This document shows positions 19,001-27,086 of a stretch of DNA of 64,000 nt, piece after piece. The stretch is from NCBI RefSeq assembly GCF_030700285.1, contig NZ_JAUYZJ010000010.1, positions 62,001 to 126,000 of the forward strand. Direction: 5' to 3'. A program made the position numbers and the translations under genes. The notes beneath the pieces were generated by a model. That model was not told where the DNA came from, made no database searches, and saw only the letters and a list, made by a program, of their open reading frames with translations. Each line of letters begins with the position of its first letter. The first letter of the stretch is position 1. The stretch comes from Methylobacterium sp. NEAU K. Lineage in GTDB: Bacteria; Pseudomonadota; Alphaproteobacteria; Rhizobiales; Beijerinckiaceae.

Positions 19001-19536
19001 TCGCCGCGATCCTGGCGGTCTACGCGGTGCTCGGCATCCTGTACGAGAGCTTTGTGCACCCGCTCACGATCCTCTCGACCCTGCCCTCGGCCGGCGTCGG
19101 CGCGGTGCTGGCCCTGCTGGTGACCGGCACCGAATTCACCATCATCGCGCTGATCGCGGTGTTCCTGCTCATCGGCATCGTGAAGAAGAACGCGATCATG
19201 ATGATCGACGTGGCGCTGGACGCCGAGCGGACCCGGGGCGCGAATCCCGTGGACGCGATCCGCGAGGCCTGTCTCCTGCGCTTCCGGCCGATCATGATGA
19301 CGACGCTGGCGGCGATGCTCGGCGCCGTCCCGCTGATCCTGACCAGCGGCGAGGGCGCCGAGCTGCGCCGGCCGCTGGGGATCGCCATCGTGGGCGGCCT
19401 GATCGTGAGCCAGATCCTGACCCTCTACACCACCCCCGTCGTCTACCTCACCCTCGATCGCCTCCGGCACCGGGTGCTCGCCCGCCGCAGGGGCGCCGGG
19501 CGAGGTGGAGCAGCGGCGCTGCCGGCCGGAGAGTGA
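16096..19536 (+). CDS. mdtC: RND multidrug efflux inner-membrane pump, MdtC-like, with a 105-residue low-complexity insertion
   Basis: 1146 residues against about 1030-1040 for the family. It starts [20 protein letters not shown]. Conserved marks are [17 protein letters not shown] (proton relay Asp pair), FPEQDTGQMMGGIQADQR and [17 protein letters not shown]. The extra length is one block at about residues 776-882, rich in Ala, Ser, Thr and Gly (for example SSPGSGVSVTTSTGAAAG), inserted just before IPLSAFARIEPG in the second periplasmic half. MdtB has only about ten residues there. The rest is collinear with MdtB, so the pump fold should be intact. The GTG start overlaps the DUF559 stop. Confidence 0.95.
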   Translation: MNISEPFIRRPVATTLLTIGVLLAGLFAFLKLPVAPLPQIDFPVILVQAQMAGASPETMATTVAAPLERRLGAIADVNEMTSTNALGSTRIVLLFGLNRDIDGAARDVQAAINAARADLPASLRQNPTYRKFNPADTPIIILGMTSDTLTRGQVYDSAATVVQQKLSQLPGVGNVDIGGSSLPAVRVELDPTALFNYGIGLEGIRAALASANANSPKGEIDAGERRYQLYANDQGRKADDYRDIIVAYRNGAAVKLTDVGQVLDGVEDKRNLGIVNGKPGVLLFVYKQPGANVVETINAVKEALPQITAALPGGIDIKLTGDRSATIRASLAATEETLIVAVSLVILVVFGFLRSGRATLIPAVAVPISIIGTFSAMYLLGYSLNILSLTALIIGTGFVVDDAIVVLENVQRHIESGKPRLEAALIGAREVGFTVISMSLSLIAVFLPILLMGGLVGRIFQEFSVTLSLSILISLVLSLTTTPMMCARLLRAEGHARAAGHRPNLLIRMLEGGFSRLLDAYARTLSVALAHPRLVLLSLLATVGLNVYLYVIVPKGFFPEQDTGQMMGGIQADQRISFQSMEAKLKQATAIVGADPAVESVVGFTGGRGTNSANVFVGLKPLTERAPISAVMARLRPKLAQVAGARLYVFPRQDLQMGGRQSFAQYQYTLQGDTAEELFAAAPKLLAALQKDPTFADVTSDQQEGGLESRVVIDRATAFRYGITPNKIDNTLYDAFGQRQVSTIYNPLNQYHVVMEIAPRYLESPETLKQIYVSTSGGNAPGSAITNAVAGTVAAGGSVNTNPATGTSSPGSGVSVTTSTGAAAGTGAVGSSAGSTVAAASASTADTASNAAAIASDSARNASANAIAASKGGASSSAPVSAAKETMIPLSAFARIEPGSAPVQVSHQGLFVATTISFNLAPGRSLSDATEAIDRAMSSLRLPATIHGEYAGAAKNYVASASRQPLLILAAILAVYAVLGILYESFVHPLTILSTLPSAGVGAVLALLVTGTEFTIIALIAVFLLIGIVKKNAIMMIDVALDAERTRGANPVDAIREACLLRFRPIMMTTLAAMLGAVPLILTSGEGAELRRPLGIAIVGGLIVSQILTLYTTPVVYLTLDRLRHRVLARRRGAGRGGAAALPAGE

Positions 19537-19543
19537 TGCGTCC

Positions 19544-19559
19544 GTTTTCACGTGAAACA
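19544..19559. promoter_or_regulatory. parS-like palindrome
   Basis: GTTTTCACGTGAAACA matches the ParB-binding consensus TGTTTCACGTGAAACA at 14 of 16 positions; only the first two bases differ. It lies just after the mdtC stop, about 20.5 kb from the candidate origin at 40063-40494. parS sites usually cluster near oriC, so the position fits. It is the only such site seen in the window. Confidence 0.5.
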
Positions 19560-19652
19560 TCGGCGGCGCCCTTGCGCGCGCCTGTCCCTCCGCGCCGCGC
19601 GGGCTACGAGGCAGACACATCATCGACGGATGAGAGCGGGGGAACCTGCGCG

Positions 19653-19807
19653 TTCCCTCCCCCTGCGGAGGCGGGTGGCCCGCGTAACGGGTCGGGCGAG
19701 GGGCAGCGCGACCGTTCCGGACCTGAAGCCCGTCGCGACCTTTCCGGCAACGGCGCTCCCCGCGCCCGGCGGATGCAGGGGCCACCCTCCCCCGCCCAGG
19801 GGAGCGG
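19653..19807. repeat. Family 1 paired palindromic repeat, empty form, upstream of the outer membrane factor gene
   Basis: Left arm 19653-19720 (CCCTCCCCCTGCGGAGGCGG ... GGTCGGGCGAGGGGCAGCG) and inverted right arm about 19741-19807 (TTTCCGGCAACGGCGCTCCC ... CCACCCTCCCCCGCCCAGG) are separated by only about 20 bp. The right end supplies the purine-rich AGGGGAGCGG directly before the ATG of the next gene, so the repeat seems to provide its ribosome binding site. Confidence 0.65.
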
Positions 19808-19811
19808 AAAC

Positions 19812-21317
19812 ATGCGCTTGCGACGACACCGCGTCCTCCTGTTCCTCCCCCTCTCGGCTGCCCTGGCGGGCTGCGTGGTCGGTCCCGACTATGCCCGGCC
19901 CTCCGTCGAGACGCCGCTGGCCTACAAGCAGGGGGGCGCCAGGGAGGACAGCCCGGCCGTCGTCGCGGCGCGGAAGAAGGGCTGGCGCGAGGCAAGGCCC
20001 AGCGACGCGGTGGAGCGCGGCGACTGGTGGCGGGTGTTCAAGGATCCGACCCTCGACCGCCTGATCCGGCTCGTCGACGTCGACAACCAATCCCTGCGGC
20101 AGGCGGTGGCGAACTACCGGCAGGCCCGGGCCCTGGTCGCCTCGGCCCAGGCCGCCCTGTATCCGACGGTGATCGGGGCCCCGAGCATCACCCGGGCGCG
20201 CAGCGGCGGCTCCGAGCGCACCAGCGTGTCGCTCCTCGGCCAGGCGAGCTGGGAACTCGACCTGTTCGGCGGCACGCGCCGGACGATCGAGAGCGAGGCG
20301 GCTCTGGCCCAATCCGACGCGGCCACCCTCGCGCTGACACGCCTCACCATCCAGGCGGAGGTCGCCGCCGACTACCTGACCGTCCGCTACGCCGATTCGC
20401 TCCAGAAGGTGCTCGACGAGAACGTCGGGAACTTCAAGAAGACCCTGGCGATCACCGAGAACCAGTACGCCGCGGGCGTGGCGGCCCGCTCCGACGTGAT
20501 CACGGCGCAGACCCAGGTCCAGACGATCGAGGCGCAAGCCATCGCGGTGCGCCTGACCCGCGTGCAATACCTCAACGCCATCGCCACCCTGATCGGGCGC
20601 CCGCCCTCGGAAGTGTCGATCCCGGTGGCGGGCATTCCCCGCAACCCGCCGGGCGTGCCGGTGGGAATCCCGTCGGATCTGCTGGAGCGGCGGCCGGACG
20701 TAGCCCAGGCCGAGCGCCTCGTGCAGGCCCAGAGCGAGCGCATCGGCGTGGCGGTGGCGGCCTTCTACCCCACCGTGACGATCTCGGCCCAGGGCGGACT
20801 CTCAGGGCTCACCCGCAACGGGCTTCTCTCGGCCGCTAACCAGGTCTGGTCGGTGACGGCCGCGGGGAGCGAGGTCCTGTTCGACGGCGGTGCTCGCACG
20901 GCGGCCCTGCGCTCGGCGGAGGCCGGGTACGATGCGGCGGTGGCCAATTACCGGCAGGTGGTGCTCGCCGCCTTCGCGGAGGCGGAGAACCAGATGGCCG
21001 CTTTGCGCATCCTCGGGCAGCAGCAGGTGGCCCAGGACACGGCGGTCGACCTGTCGCGCAAGGCCGTGGAGATCACCCTGAACGAATACCGGGCCGGCAC
21101 GCAGAACTTTACCACGGTGGTGACCGCGCAAGGGTTGCTCGTGACCAACGAGGTCAACGCGCTCCAGGTCCGGCTCAGCCGCTTCACTGCGGCCGTCACG
21201 CTGATCCGGGCGCTGGGCGGCGGCTGGGACGTGCGGTCCCTGCCAAGCGATGCCGAGCTGAAGGGTCCGAGCCTGCCGATCGACCGGGGCGGCCAGGCGG
21301 TGCGCGCGGACGAGTAG
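19812..21317 (+). CDS. Outer membrane factor lipoprotein (OprM/NodT-like) of the efflux operon
   Basis: 501 residues from MRLRRHRVLLFLPLSAALAG. The signal peptide ends in a lipobox, L-A-G-C (Cys about residue 19), followed by VVGPDYARPSV, the classic start of NodT-family outer membrane factors. Two homologous halves of coiled helices follow, with WELDLFGGTRRTIE and IPSDLLERRPDVAQAERLVQ. The protein forms the trimeric TolC-like channel that completes the tripartite pump with the MdtA, B and C homologues. A much longer open frame upstream is only the shadow of mdtC. AGGGGAGCGG before the ATG is the ribosome site, within a family 1 repeat. Confidence 0.93.
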   Translation: MRLRRHRVLLFLPLSAALAGCVVGPDYARPSVETPLAYKQGGAREDSPAVVAARKKGWREARPSDAVERGDWWRVFKDPTLDRLIRLVDVDNQSLRQAVANYRQARALVASAQAALYPTVIGAPSITRARSGGSERTSVSLLGQASWELDLFGGTRRTIESEAALAQSDAATLALTRLTIQAEVAADYLTVRYADSLQKVLDENVGNFKKTLAITENQYAAGVAARSDVITAQTQVQTIEAQAIAVRLTRVQYLNAIATLIGRPPSEVSIPVAGIPRNPPGVPVGIPSDLLERRPDVAQAERLVQAQSERIGVAVAAFYPTVTISAQGGLSGLTRNGLLSAANQVWSVTAAGSEVLFDGGARTAALRSAEAGYDAAVANYRQVVLAAFAEAENQMAALRILGQQQVAQDTAVDLSRKAVEITLNEYRAGTQNFTTVVTAQGLLVTNEVNALQVRLSRFTAAVTLIRALGGGWDVRSLPSDAELKGPSLPIDRGGQAVRADE

Positions 21318-21352
21318 TGTTTTGCAACGTAGCGGCGTCCGATCTCCTCCTC

Positions 21353-21437
21353 CATCCTGAGGTGCCGGGCGATCGCAGATCGCTCGGCCGCGAAGGAGCC
21401 CTGCTTCGAGGCCCGCCGACGCGGACACCTCAGGATG
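21353..21437. repeat. Family 2 palindromic repeat with perfect 12-bp ends
   Basis: CATCCTGAGGTG at 21353-21364 and its exact reverse complement CACCTCAGGATG at 21426-21437 bound an 85-bp element lying between two convergent genes. The inner part contains CTTCGAGGCC, also present in the second, degenerate copy at 25800-25906. It may fold into a long hairpin and act as a bidirectional terminator. Confidence 0.7.
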
Positions 21438-21471
21438 GGTGCGCGCGTTGGACGACCGGCCCCCTGACGCC

Positions 21472-22446
21472 TCAATGCGCGCCGGCATGCCCCGGACAGG
21501 GCTGAACCTCGACCGTGACGTGGCTCAGCCCACGCACGCCCGCGAGCCGCGCCTTGTAATGTGCGGGCGGCTGCGGGGCGTCGCTCACGAGGGCGATCAC
21601 CGCGGCGCGATGGCCCGGCCCGACCTGCCAGAGATGCAGGTCGCTCACCCGGTCGCCGTCTTTCTCCAGGCGGGCGCGGATCTCCGCGGTGGCGGCCGGC
21701 GAGGGCCGCGCATCGAGGAGCACGAGGCCTGCCGTGCGCAGGAGGCTCCAGGACCACGCCAGGATCACCACCGTGCCGACCAAGCCCATGGCCGGGTCCA
21801 GCCAGGCGAGGCCGAGATAGCGCCCGCCGAGCAGCGCGGCGATCGCCAGGACCGAGGTCAGCGCATCCGCCAGCACGTGCAGGTAGGCGGCGCGGAAGTT
21901 GGTGTCGTGGCCGCCATGACCGCCATGCCCACCGTGACCGTGGCCACCGTGCGCGTGACCGCGACGGCCGTGGTCGTCGTGGTCGTCGTGGTCGTCGTGC
22001 AGGAGCCAGACACTGGCGAGGTTCACGGCCAGTCCCAGGACGGCGATCGGGATCGCCGGCCCGAACCCGATCGGCGTCGGGTGGAGCAGCCGGTCGAGGC
22101 TCTCGGCGCCGATCAGCAGCGCGATCAGGCCGAGGATGATCGCGCTGGCGAAGGCCGCGAGATCTCCGAACTTGCCGGTGCCGAAGCTGAAGCGGGGATC
22201 GTCCGCGTGCCGCCGGGCGAAGCGGTAGGACAGGGCCGCGATGCCGAGCGCCGCCGCGTGGGTCGACATGTGCCAGCCGTCCGCCACGAGGGCCATGGAG
22301 CCCAGCCACGTGCCGCCCGCGATCTCGGCGACCATCGTGGCGGCGGTGAGGACGACCACCGCCCAGGTCCGGCGCGCGTGCCGGTCGTGCCGGTCTCCCA
22401 GGAAGGTGTGGCCGTGGGTCCAGGGTTCGAGGGAATGGGTATGCAC
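21472..22446 (-). CDS. dmeF: DmeF-type cation diffusion facilitator (cobalt/nickel exporter)
   Basis: 324 residues, six membrane helices. The N-terminus MHTHSLEPWTHGHTFLG is typical of the DmeF subgroup. Metal-site signatures are ADGWHMSTHAAALG (H-x3-H, where zinc-type CDFs have H/D-x3-D) and HVLADALTSVL. A strongly His/Asp/Gly-rich loop lies between helices four and five (about residues 147-180). DmeF proteins export mainly Co2+ and Ni2+ from the cytoplasm. The usual RcnR-like repressor gene dmeR is not next to it. It is divergent from zwf, with 116 bp between the starts. A second CDF gene, of zinc type, lies at 50953. Confidence 0.9.
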   Translation of the reverse strand: MHTHSLEPWTHGHTFLGDRHDRHARRTWAVVVLTAATMVAEIAGGTWLGSMALVADGWHMSTHAAALGIAALSYRFARRHADDPRFSFGTGKFGDLAAFASAIILGLIALLIGAESLDRLLHPTPIGFGPAIPIAVLGLAVNLASVWLLHDDHDDHDDHGRRGHAHGGHGHGGHGGHGGHDTNFRAAYLHVLADALTSVLAIAALLGGRYLGLAWLDPAMGLVGTVVILAWSWSLLRTAGLVLLDARPSPAATAEIRARLEKDGDRVSDLHLWQVGPGHRAAVIALVSDAPQPPAHYKARLAGVRGLSHVTVEVQPCPGHAGAH

Positions 22447-22562
22447 GTGATCCTCCGCGACCGTAAGGTCGGTGCCTCATAGACCATGCGCGCCGGAACG
22501 GGCCTCGTCGCGGGTGGGTTGTCACGCCGATTTGCTGCGCCGCAGCTGGACAGGAGTCAGAG

Positions 22563-24089
22563 ATGGCCGAGCAGATGACCGCCCTCAAGGACGACGCGGC
22601 CAGCGGCACCGAGCCGGCGCCTCCCTGCACGCTGGTGATCTTCGGGGCGGGCGGCGACCTGACCAAGCGCCTGCTGATGCCCTCGCTCTACAATCTTGCG
22701 GGGGCGGGGCTGCTGCCGGAGGGTTTCTCGATCCTGGGCGTCGACCATTCCGACGGCACCGACGACTCCCTGCGCGACACCCTCACGAACACCATGGAGG
22801 CGTTCAGCAAGGACCCGACCTCGGAGTTCCACGCCGACCATATCGACCCGACGAGCTGGGGCTTCGTGCGCGACCGGCTGCACTACCTCAAGGGTGATTT
22901 CGAGAAGCCCGAGACTTTTTCCGCGATCAAGGACAGGGTGACGGGCAGCGCGGTGTTCTACTGCGCGGTGGCGGCGCGCTTCTTCGGGACGATCGTGGAC
23001 GGGCTCGGCCAGGCCGGCCTGCTCGAGCAGGAGAACGGCGACTTCCGTCGGGTCGTCATCGAGAAGCCGTTCGGCTCCGACCTCGCCTCGGCGCGGGAAC
23101 TCAACGCCCGCATCCTGAAACAGGGCGACGAGAGCCAGTTCTACCGGATCGACCACTTCCTTGGGAAGGAGATGGTACAGTCGATCATGGCGTTCCGCTT
23201 CGCAAACGGCCTGCTGGAGCCGGTCTGGCGGCGGGAATACATCGACAGCGTCCAGATCACCGCGGCCGAGACTGTGGGCGTAGAGGAGCGCGGCGGATTC
23301 TACGAGCCGACCGGAGCCCTGAGGGACATGGTGCCGAACCACATGTTCCAGCTGCTCTGCATGGTCGCCATGGAGCCGCCGAACTCCTTCGACGCCGAGG
23401 CGGTGCGCTCCGAGAAGGCGAAGCTCGCCGAGGCCGTGCGGCCGATCCCCCCGGAGGACGCGGTGCGCGGCCAGTACACCGCCGGCACCTCGGAGGGCCG
23501 CGACGTGCCGGGCTATCGCGACGAGCCGCATGTCGCCAAGGATTCGGTCACGGAGACCTACGTCGCCCTGAAGCTCAACATCGAGAACTGGCGCTGGGCC
23601 GGCGTGCCGTTCTACATCCGCACCGGCAAGCGCATGACCGGGCGGCGCACCGAGATCGCGGTGCTGTTCAAGCCGGCGCCGTTCAAGATGTTCGAGGAGA
23701 CGCCCACCACCGATCTCGGCCCGACCGTGATGCGGATCATGATCGACCCGGACCACGGGGTCGGCACAGAGTTCAACGTGAAGGTGCCGGGGCCGCAGAT
23801 GAAGATCGGCCGGGTGAGCGCGGGGTTCCGCTACAAGGACTTCTTCGCCGACCAGCCGAATGTCGGCTACGAGACGCTGCTGTACGATTGCATGATCGGC
23901 GACGCGACGCTGTTCCAGCGGGCCGACAACATCGAGGCCGGCTGGGCCGCGGTCGACCCGTTGCTCAAGGGCTGGCCGCAGACCGACGTGGCGTTCTACC
24001 CGGCCGGCAGCGCTGGCCCCGCGGCGGCCGACGACCTCCTGGCCCGGGACGGCCGACACTGGCTCGGGCTCGACGGCCGGACGGATTGA
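22563..24089 (+). CDS. zwf: Glucose-6-phosphate 1-dehydrogenase
   Basis: 508 residues, normal length. The Rossmann motif GAGGDLTKRLLMPSLYNL lies near residue 23. The substrate-binding IEKPFGSDLASA is followed by the active-site segment RIDHFLGKEMVQ, with the catalytic His of the family, and then FYIRTGKRMTGRRTEIAVLF. The enzyme oxidises glucose 6-phosphate to 6-phosphogluconolactone with NAD(P)+, feeding the pentose phosphate and Entner-Doudoroff routes. It stands alone: no pgl, edd or gnd neighbour. A family 3 repeat follows the stop. Confidence 0.97.
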   Translation: MAEQMTALKDDAASGTEPAPPCTLVIFGAGGDLTKRLLMPSLYNLAGAGLLPEGFSILGVDHSDGTDDSLRDTLTNTMEAFSKDPTSEFHADHIDPTSWGFVRDRLHYLKGDFEKPETFSAIKDRVTGSAVFYCAVAARFFGTIVDGLGQAGLLEQENGDFRRVVIEKPFGSDLASARELNARILKQGDESQFYRIDHFLGKEMVQSIMAFRFANGLLEPVWRREYIDSVQITAAETVGVEERGGFYEPTGALRDMVPNHMFQLLCMVAMEPPNSFDAEAVRSEKAKLAEAVRPIPPEDAVRGQYTAGTSEGRDVPGYRDEPHVAKDSVTETYVALKLNIENWRWAGVPFYIRTGKRMTGRRTEIAVLFKPAPFKMFEETPTTDLGPTVMRIMIDPDHGVGTEFNVKVPGPQMKIGRVSAGFRYKDFFADQPNVGYETLLYDCMIGDATLFQRADNIEAGWAAVDPLLKGWPQTDVAFYPAGSAGPAAADDLLARDGRHWLGLDGRTD

Positions 24090-24129
24090 GGATCAGCGCC
24101 CAGGGGGCTCGGCATCGATCGTTGAAAGT

Positions 24130-24240
24130 CCCGGATTCAAAAGGTCCGGGTCCTTTTGCGGGAGCAGGGCGGAACCCTGCTCCATCGGGCCCCGATACCC
24201 CGCCAAAGGGCATGCGCCTTTGGAAATCTCCGATTCTCAC
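24130..24240. repeat. Family 3 stem-loop repeat between zwf and rnhA
   Basis: Three short hairpins in a row: CAAAAGG...CCTTTTG, GAGCAGGG...CCCTGCTC and CCAAAGG (24203-24209) with CCTTTGG (24217-24223) followed by AAATC. The last hairpin and its tail recur near 43414, 46570 and 57099. It lies between two convergent genes and could terminate both. Confidence 0.55.
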
Positions 24241-24265
24241 ATTGAACCGGCCGGGATCCCGCCCG

Positions 24266-24739
24266 TTAGCGCCGCTTGAACGGCAACATCGCCGCTACGG
24301 CCAGCGCGTCGACCCGGTTGTTCAGTGGGTCGCTGGCATGACCTTTGACCCAATGCCACGCCACCTCGTGACGCTCGCGGGCGGCGTCGATCCGGCGCCA
24401 GAGGTCCTCGTTCTTCACGGGCTTCTTGTCGGCGGTGCGCCAGCCCCGGGCCTTCCAGTTGTGGATCCAGCTGGTGACGCCCTGGCGCAGGTACTGCGAG
24501 TCCGTGAACAGATCGACCTGGCAGGGACGCTTGAGCGCCTCCAGGGACTCGATCGCCGCCAGGATCTCCATGCGGTTGTTGGTGGTGAAGGCCTCGCCGC
24601 CCGAGAGTTCCTTCCGGGTGTCGCCGAAGATCAGGATCGCGCCCCAGCCCCCGGGCCCCGGATTGCCCGAGCAGGCCCCGTCCGTGTAGATCTTCACTCG
24701 GGACGGCTCGGCCACGGTCTCGGTCACGTCGGTGCTCAT
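24266..24739 (-). CDS. rnhA: Ribonuclease HI
   Basis: 157 residues, normal length. Catalytic residues are in [16 protein letters not shown] (Asp), [13 protein letters not shown] (Glu), [15 protein letters not shown] (Asp) and [11 protein letters not shown] (final Asp; the family usually has N-E-R-x-D). The DxxGRxW-type loop [13 protein letters not shown] is present. It cleaves the RNA strand of RNA-DNA hybrids in the cytoplasm. It follows thrB by 7 bp and belongs to the conserved ispH-thrB-rnhA set of alphaproteobacteria. Confidence 0.97.
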   Translation of the reverse strand: MSTDVTETVAEPSRVKIYTDGACSGNPGPGGWGAILIFGDTRKELSGGEAFTTNNRMEILAAIESLEALKRPCQVDLFTDSQYLRQGVTSWIHNWKARGWRTADKKPVKNEDLWRRIDAARERHEVAWHWVKGHASDPLNNRVDALAVAAMLPFKRR

Positions 24740-24746
24740 CCGATCC

Positions 24747-25712
24747 TCAGGCCTGCCGGCCGTAATCCCGCGCGTCCCGCGCCTGCCGGTGGAAGGTAAG
24801 CCGGCGATCGAATTCGCGCGGATCCTTCGGCTTCACCAGGGCACCCGGCGGCACGTTCAGCCAGTCGACCAGCCGGGTCAGCATGAAGCGCAAAGCCGCG
24901 CCCCGGCACAGGATCGGCAGCGCCGCGACCTCCGCGTGCTCCAGCGGCCGGACAGCTTCATAGCCGGCTATCAGAGCCGTGGCCATGTCGCGGTGGAAGG
25001 TGCCGTCCGGGCCGAAGCACCACGCGTTGAGGCACACCGCGAGGTCGTACGCGAAGGCGTCGGTGCAGGCGAAGTAGAAGTCGATCAGGCCCGAGAGCGC
25101 GTCTCCGATGAAGAACACGTTGTCGGTGAACAGGTCCGCGTGGATCACCCCGCCCGGCAGGCTGTCGGGCCAGGACGCCTCAAGGACCGCGAGGTCGGAG
25201 CGGGTGCGCTCCGCCAGCCCCGGCGAGACCGAATCGGCCTGCGCCTCGGCCTGCTCGAAGAGCGGGCGCCAGGAGGTCACCGAGAGGCTGTTGTCGCGCA
25301 CCATCGCGAAATCGGCTCCGGCCCCGTGCAGCGCGGCCAGCGCCCGGCCGAGTTCCCGGCAATGCTCGACGCCGGGCGCCTTGACCGACACGCCCTCCAG
25401 GAAGCTGACGATCGCGGCGGGCCGCCCGCACAGTCGCCCGAGCGCGGTGCCGGCCCGGTCCCGCACCGGCTGCGGGCAGGCGAGCCCACGGGCGGAGAGA
25501 TGCTCCATCAGCCCGATGAAGAACGGCAGGTCCCCCTCCCGCACCCGCTTCTCGTAGAGGGTCAGGATGTAGGAGCCCTGGGTGGTGTGCAGGAAGAAGT
25601 TCGAGTTCTCGACACCCTCGGCGATGCCCTTGAACGAGAGCAGGCTGCCGATCGCATAGGCGGACAGGAAGTCAGCGAGCGCCGCGTCGGATACCTCGGT
25701 GTAGACGGCCAC
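24747..25712 (-). CDS. thrB: Homoserine kinase (ThrB2 type, APH-like fold)
   Basis: 321 residues. It belongs to the aminoglycoside-phosphotransferase-like homoserine kinases of alphaproteobacteria, not the GHMP type. [20 protein letters not shown] is the nucleotide-binding start, [13 protein letters not shown] holds the catalytic Asp, and [20 protein letters not shown] is the metal-binding region. It phosphorylates homoserine for threonine synthesis. The gene is followed after 7 bp by rnhA and preceded by a repeat and ispH, all on the same strand. Confidence 0.95.
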   Translation of the reverse strand: MAVYTEVSDAALADFLSAYAIGSLLSFKGIAEGVENSNFFLHTTQGSYILTLYEKRVREGDLPFFIGLMEHLSARGLACPQPVRDRAGTALGRLCGRPAAIVSFLEGVSVKAPGVEHCRELGRALAALHGAGADFAMVRDNSLSVTSWRPLFEQAEAQADSVSPGLAERTRSDLAVLEASWPDSLPGGVIHADLFTDNVFFIGDALSGLIDFYFACTDAFAYDLAVCLNAWCFGPDGTFHRDMATALIAGYEAVRPLEHAEVAALPILCRGAALRFMLTRLVDWLNVPPGALVKPKDPREFDRRLTFHRQARDARDYGRQA

Positions 25713-25799
25713 GTGTTCGCGCTCTGGTTCGGACTGCTGCGTTCAAGGCTTCCGATGGGCCGCACGGCCATCGACGGCCCCGGTCTTTCGACCCACTCC

Positions 25800-25906
25800 C
25801 TCGTCCTGAGGGGCCCGTCTTGGTGGGCCGCGATGGACGGCTCCGAATCCCGCCGCGATCCCTTGAAGCCTCCTTCGAGGCCGCTTGCGCGGCTCCTCGG
25901 GATGAG
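25800..25906. repeat. Family 2 palindromic repeat, degenerate copy between ispH and thrB
   Basis: CTCGTCCTGAGGGGC at 25800-25814 pairs imperfectly (12 of 15) with GCTCCTCGGGATGAG at 25892-25906, and CTTCGAGGCC lies inside, as in the copy at 21353-21437. The element occupies most of the 238-bp gap between ispH and thrB, which are normally closer. Confidence 0.55.
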
Positions 25907-25950
25907 GGGGCGGTTGGGACAAGCCCTCGGGGACGGATCCCCGGCGCGAC

Positions 25951-26952
25951 CTACTCGGCCGCTTCGCTGCGCAGCTCCCGCGGCAGCGGGAACACCATGT
26001 CCTCGACCACCGTCGAGACCGTATCGACGATCACGTCGTAGCGGGCCGCGAAAGCCTCGATGATCTCCTCGACCAGCACCTCGGGGGCCGAGGCGCCGGC
26101 GGTGAGGCCGAGCTTGCGGATACCTTCGAAGGCCGGCCAGTCGATCTCCTCGGCGCGGAGCACGAGGCGGGTGATCGGGCAGCCGACCCGCTCGGCGACC
26201 TCGCGCAGGCGCTGCGAGTTCGAGGAGTTCGAGGAGCCGACCACGATCAGCGCGTCCACCAGCGGGGCCACCTGCTTCACCGCCTCCTGGCGATTGGTGG
26301 TGGCGTAGCAGATGTCGTCCTTGTGGGGCCCGGTGATGTTCGGGAATTTCTTCTTGAGCGCCTCGACGATGTGGCGGGTGTCGTCCACCGACAGGGTCGT
26401 CTGGGTCACCCAGGCGAGGTTGTCGGGATTCTCGGGCGTCAGCGCCTCGATCTGCTCCAGGTCCTCCACCAGGGTGATCGAGCCCTTCGGCAGCTGGCCC
26501 ATGGTGCCGACCACCTCGGGGTGGCCGGAATGGCCGACCAGCAGCACGTGGCGGCCGCGCTTGTGGTGGATCTCGGCCTCGCGGTGGACCTTGGTGACCA
26601 GCGGGCAGGTGGCGTCGATGGTCGTGAGCCCGCGGGAATCGGCATTCGCCGGCACGGTCTTGGCGACACCGTGGGCGGAGAAGATCACCGGGGCGCCGCC
26701 GTCGGGCACCTCGTCGAGCTCGCGCACGAACACGGCGCCCTTCCGCTTGAGACTCTCGACCACGTACTTGTTGTGGACGATCTCGTGACGGACGTAGACG
26801 GGCGGCCCGTAGATGGCGAGAGCCCGCTCGACCACGTCGATGGCCCGCACCACGCCGGCGCAGAAGCCGCGGGGGGCGCAGAGCAGGATCTCCAGCGGCG
26901 GCTTGCCGGTGGTGCCCTGGACGGGCGCGAGGGGCGCGATTTCGACGGTCAT
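25951..26952 (-). CDS. ispH: 4-hydroxy-3-methylbut-2-enyl diphosphate reductase
   Basis: 333 residues from [10 protein letters not shown]; a longer frame to 26988 is less likely. The three iron-sulfur cysteines are in [30 protein letters not shown] and [25 protein letters not shown] and [13 protein letters not shown] supply the substrate-binding histidines, and [15 protein letters not shown] is typical. It makes IPP and DMAPP in the last step of the MEP isoprenoid pathway, using an [4Fe-4S] cluster. First gene of the ispH-thrB-rnhA group. Confidence 0.97.
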   Translation of the reverse strand: MTVEIAPLAPVQGTTGKPPLEILLCAPRGFCAGVVRAIDVVERALAIYGPPVYVRHEIVHNKYVVESLKRKGAVFVRELDEVPDGGAPVIFSAHGVAKTVPANADSRGLTTIDATCPLVTKVHREAEIHHKRGRHVLLVGHSGHPEVVGTMGQLPKGSITLVEDLEQIEALTPENPDNLAWVTQTTLSVDDTRHIVEALKKKFPNITGPHKDDICYATTNRQEAVKQVAPLVDALIVVGSSNSSNSQRLREVAERVGCPITRLVLRAEEIDWPAFEGIRKLGLTAGASAPEVLVEEIIEAFAARYDVIVDTVSTVVEDMVFPLPRELRSEAAE

Positions 26953-27086
26953 GGGCGCGATGTGGCGAGGGCGGGGCTGTCCTGTCAACGGTCCTGGACT
27001 GCGAACCGGGCAGGAAGACGGCCGCGGGCGGCCTCTGTAGCACGATTGCCGCGCGGTTTTGACCCGCGGCGGGCCGGGTTCGCCGG

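Noticed and set aside
16074..19811. N-terminal 1200 codons of the frame that ends in the outer membrane factor gene
   Set aside because: It is out of frame with mdtC and has shadow composition. The real gene starts at the lipoprotein signal at 19812.
12141..19995. Minus-strand frames of 1128 and 1338 codons across the efflux genes
   Set aside because: Composition is His/Arg/Gln/Gly-rich shadow sequence. The plus strand encodes clear RND pumps.
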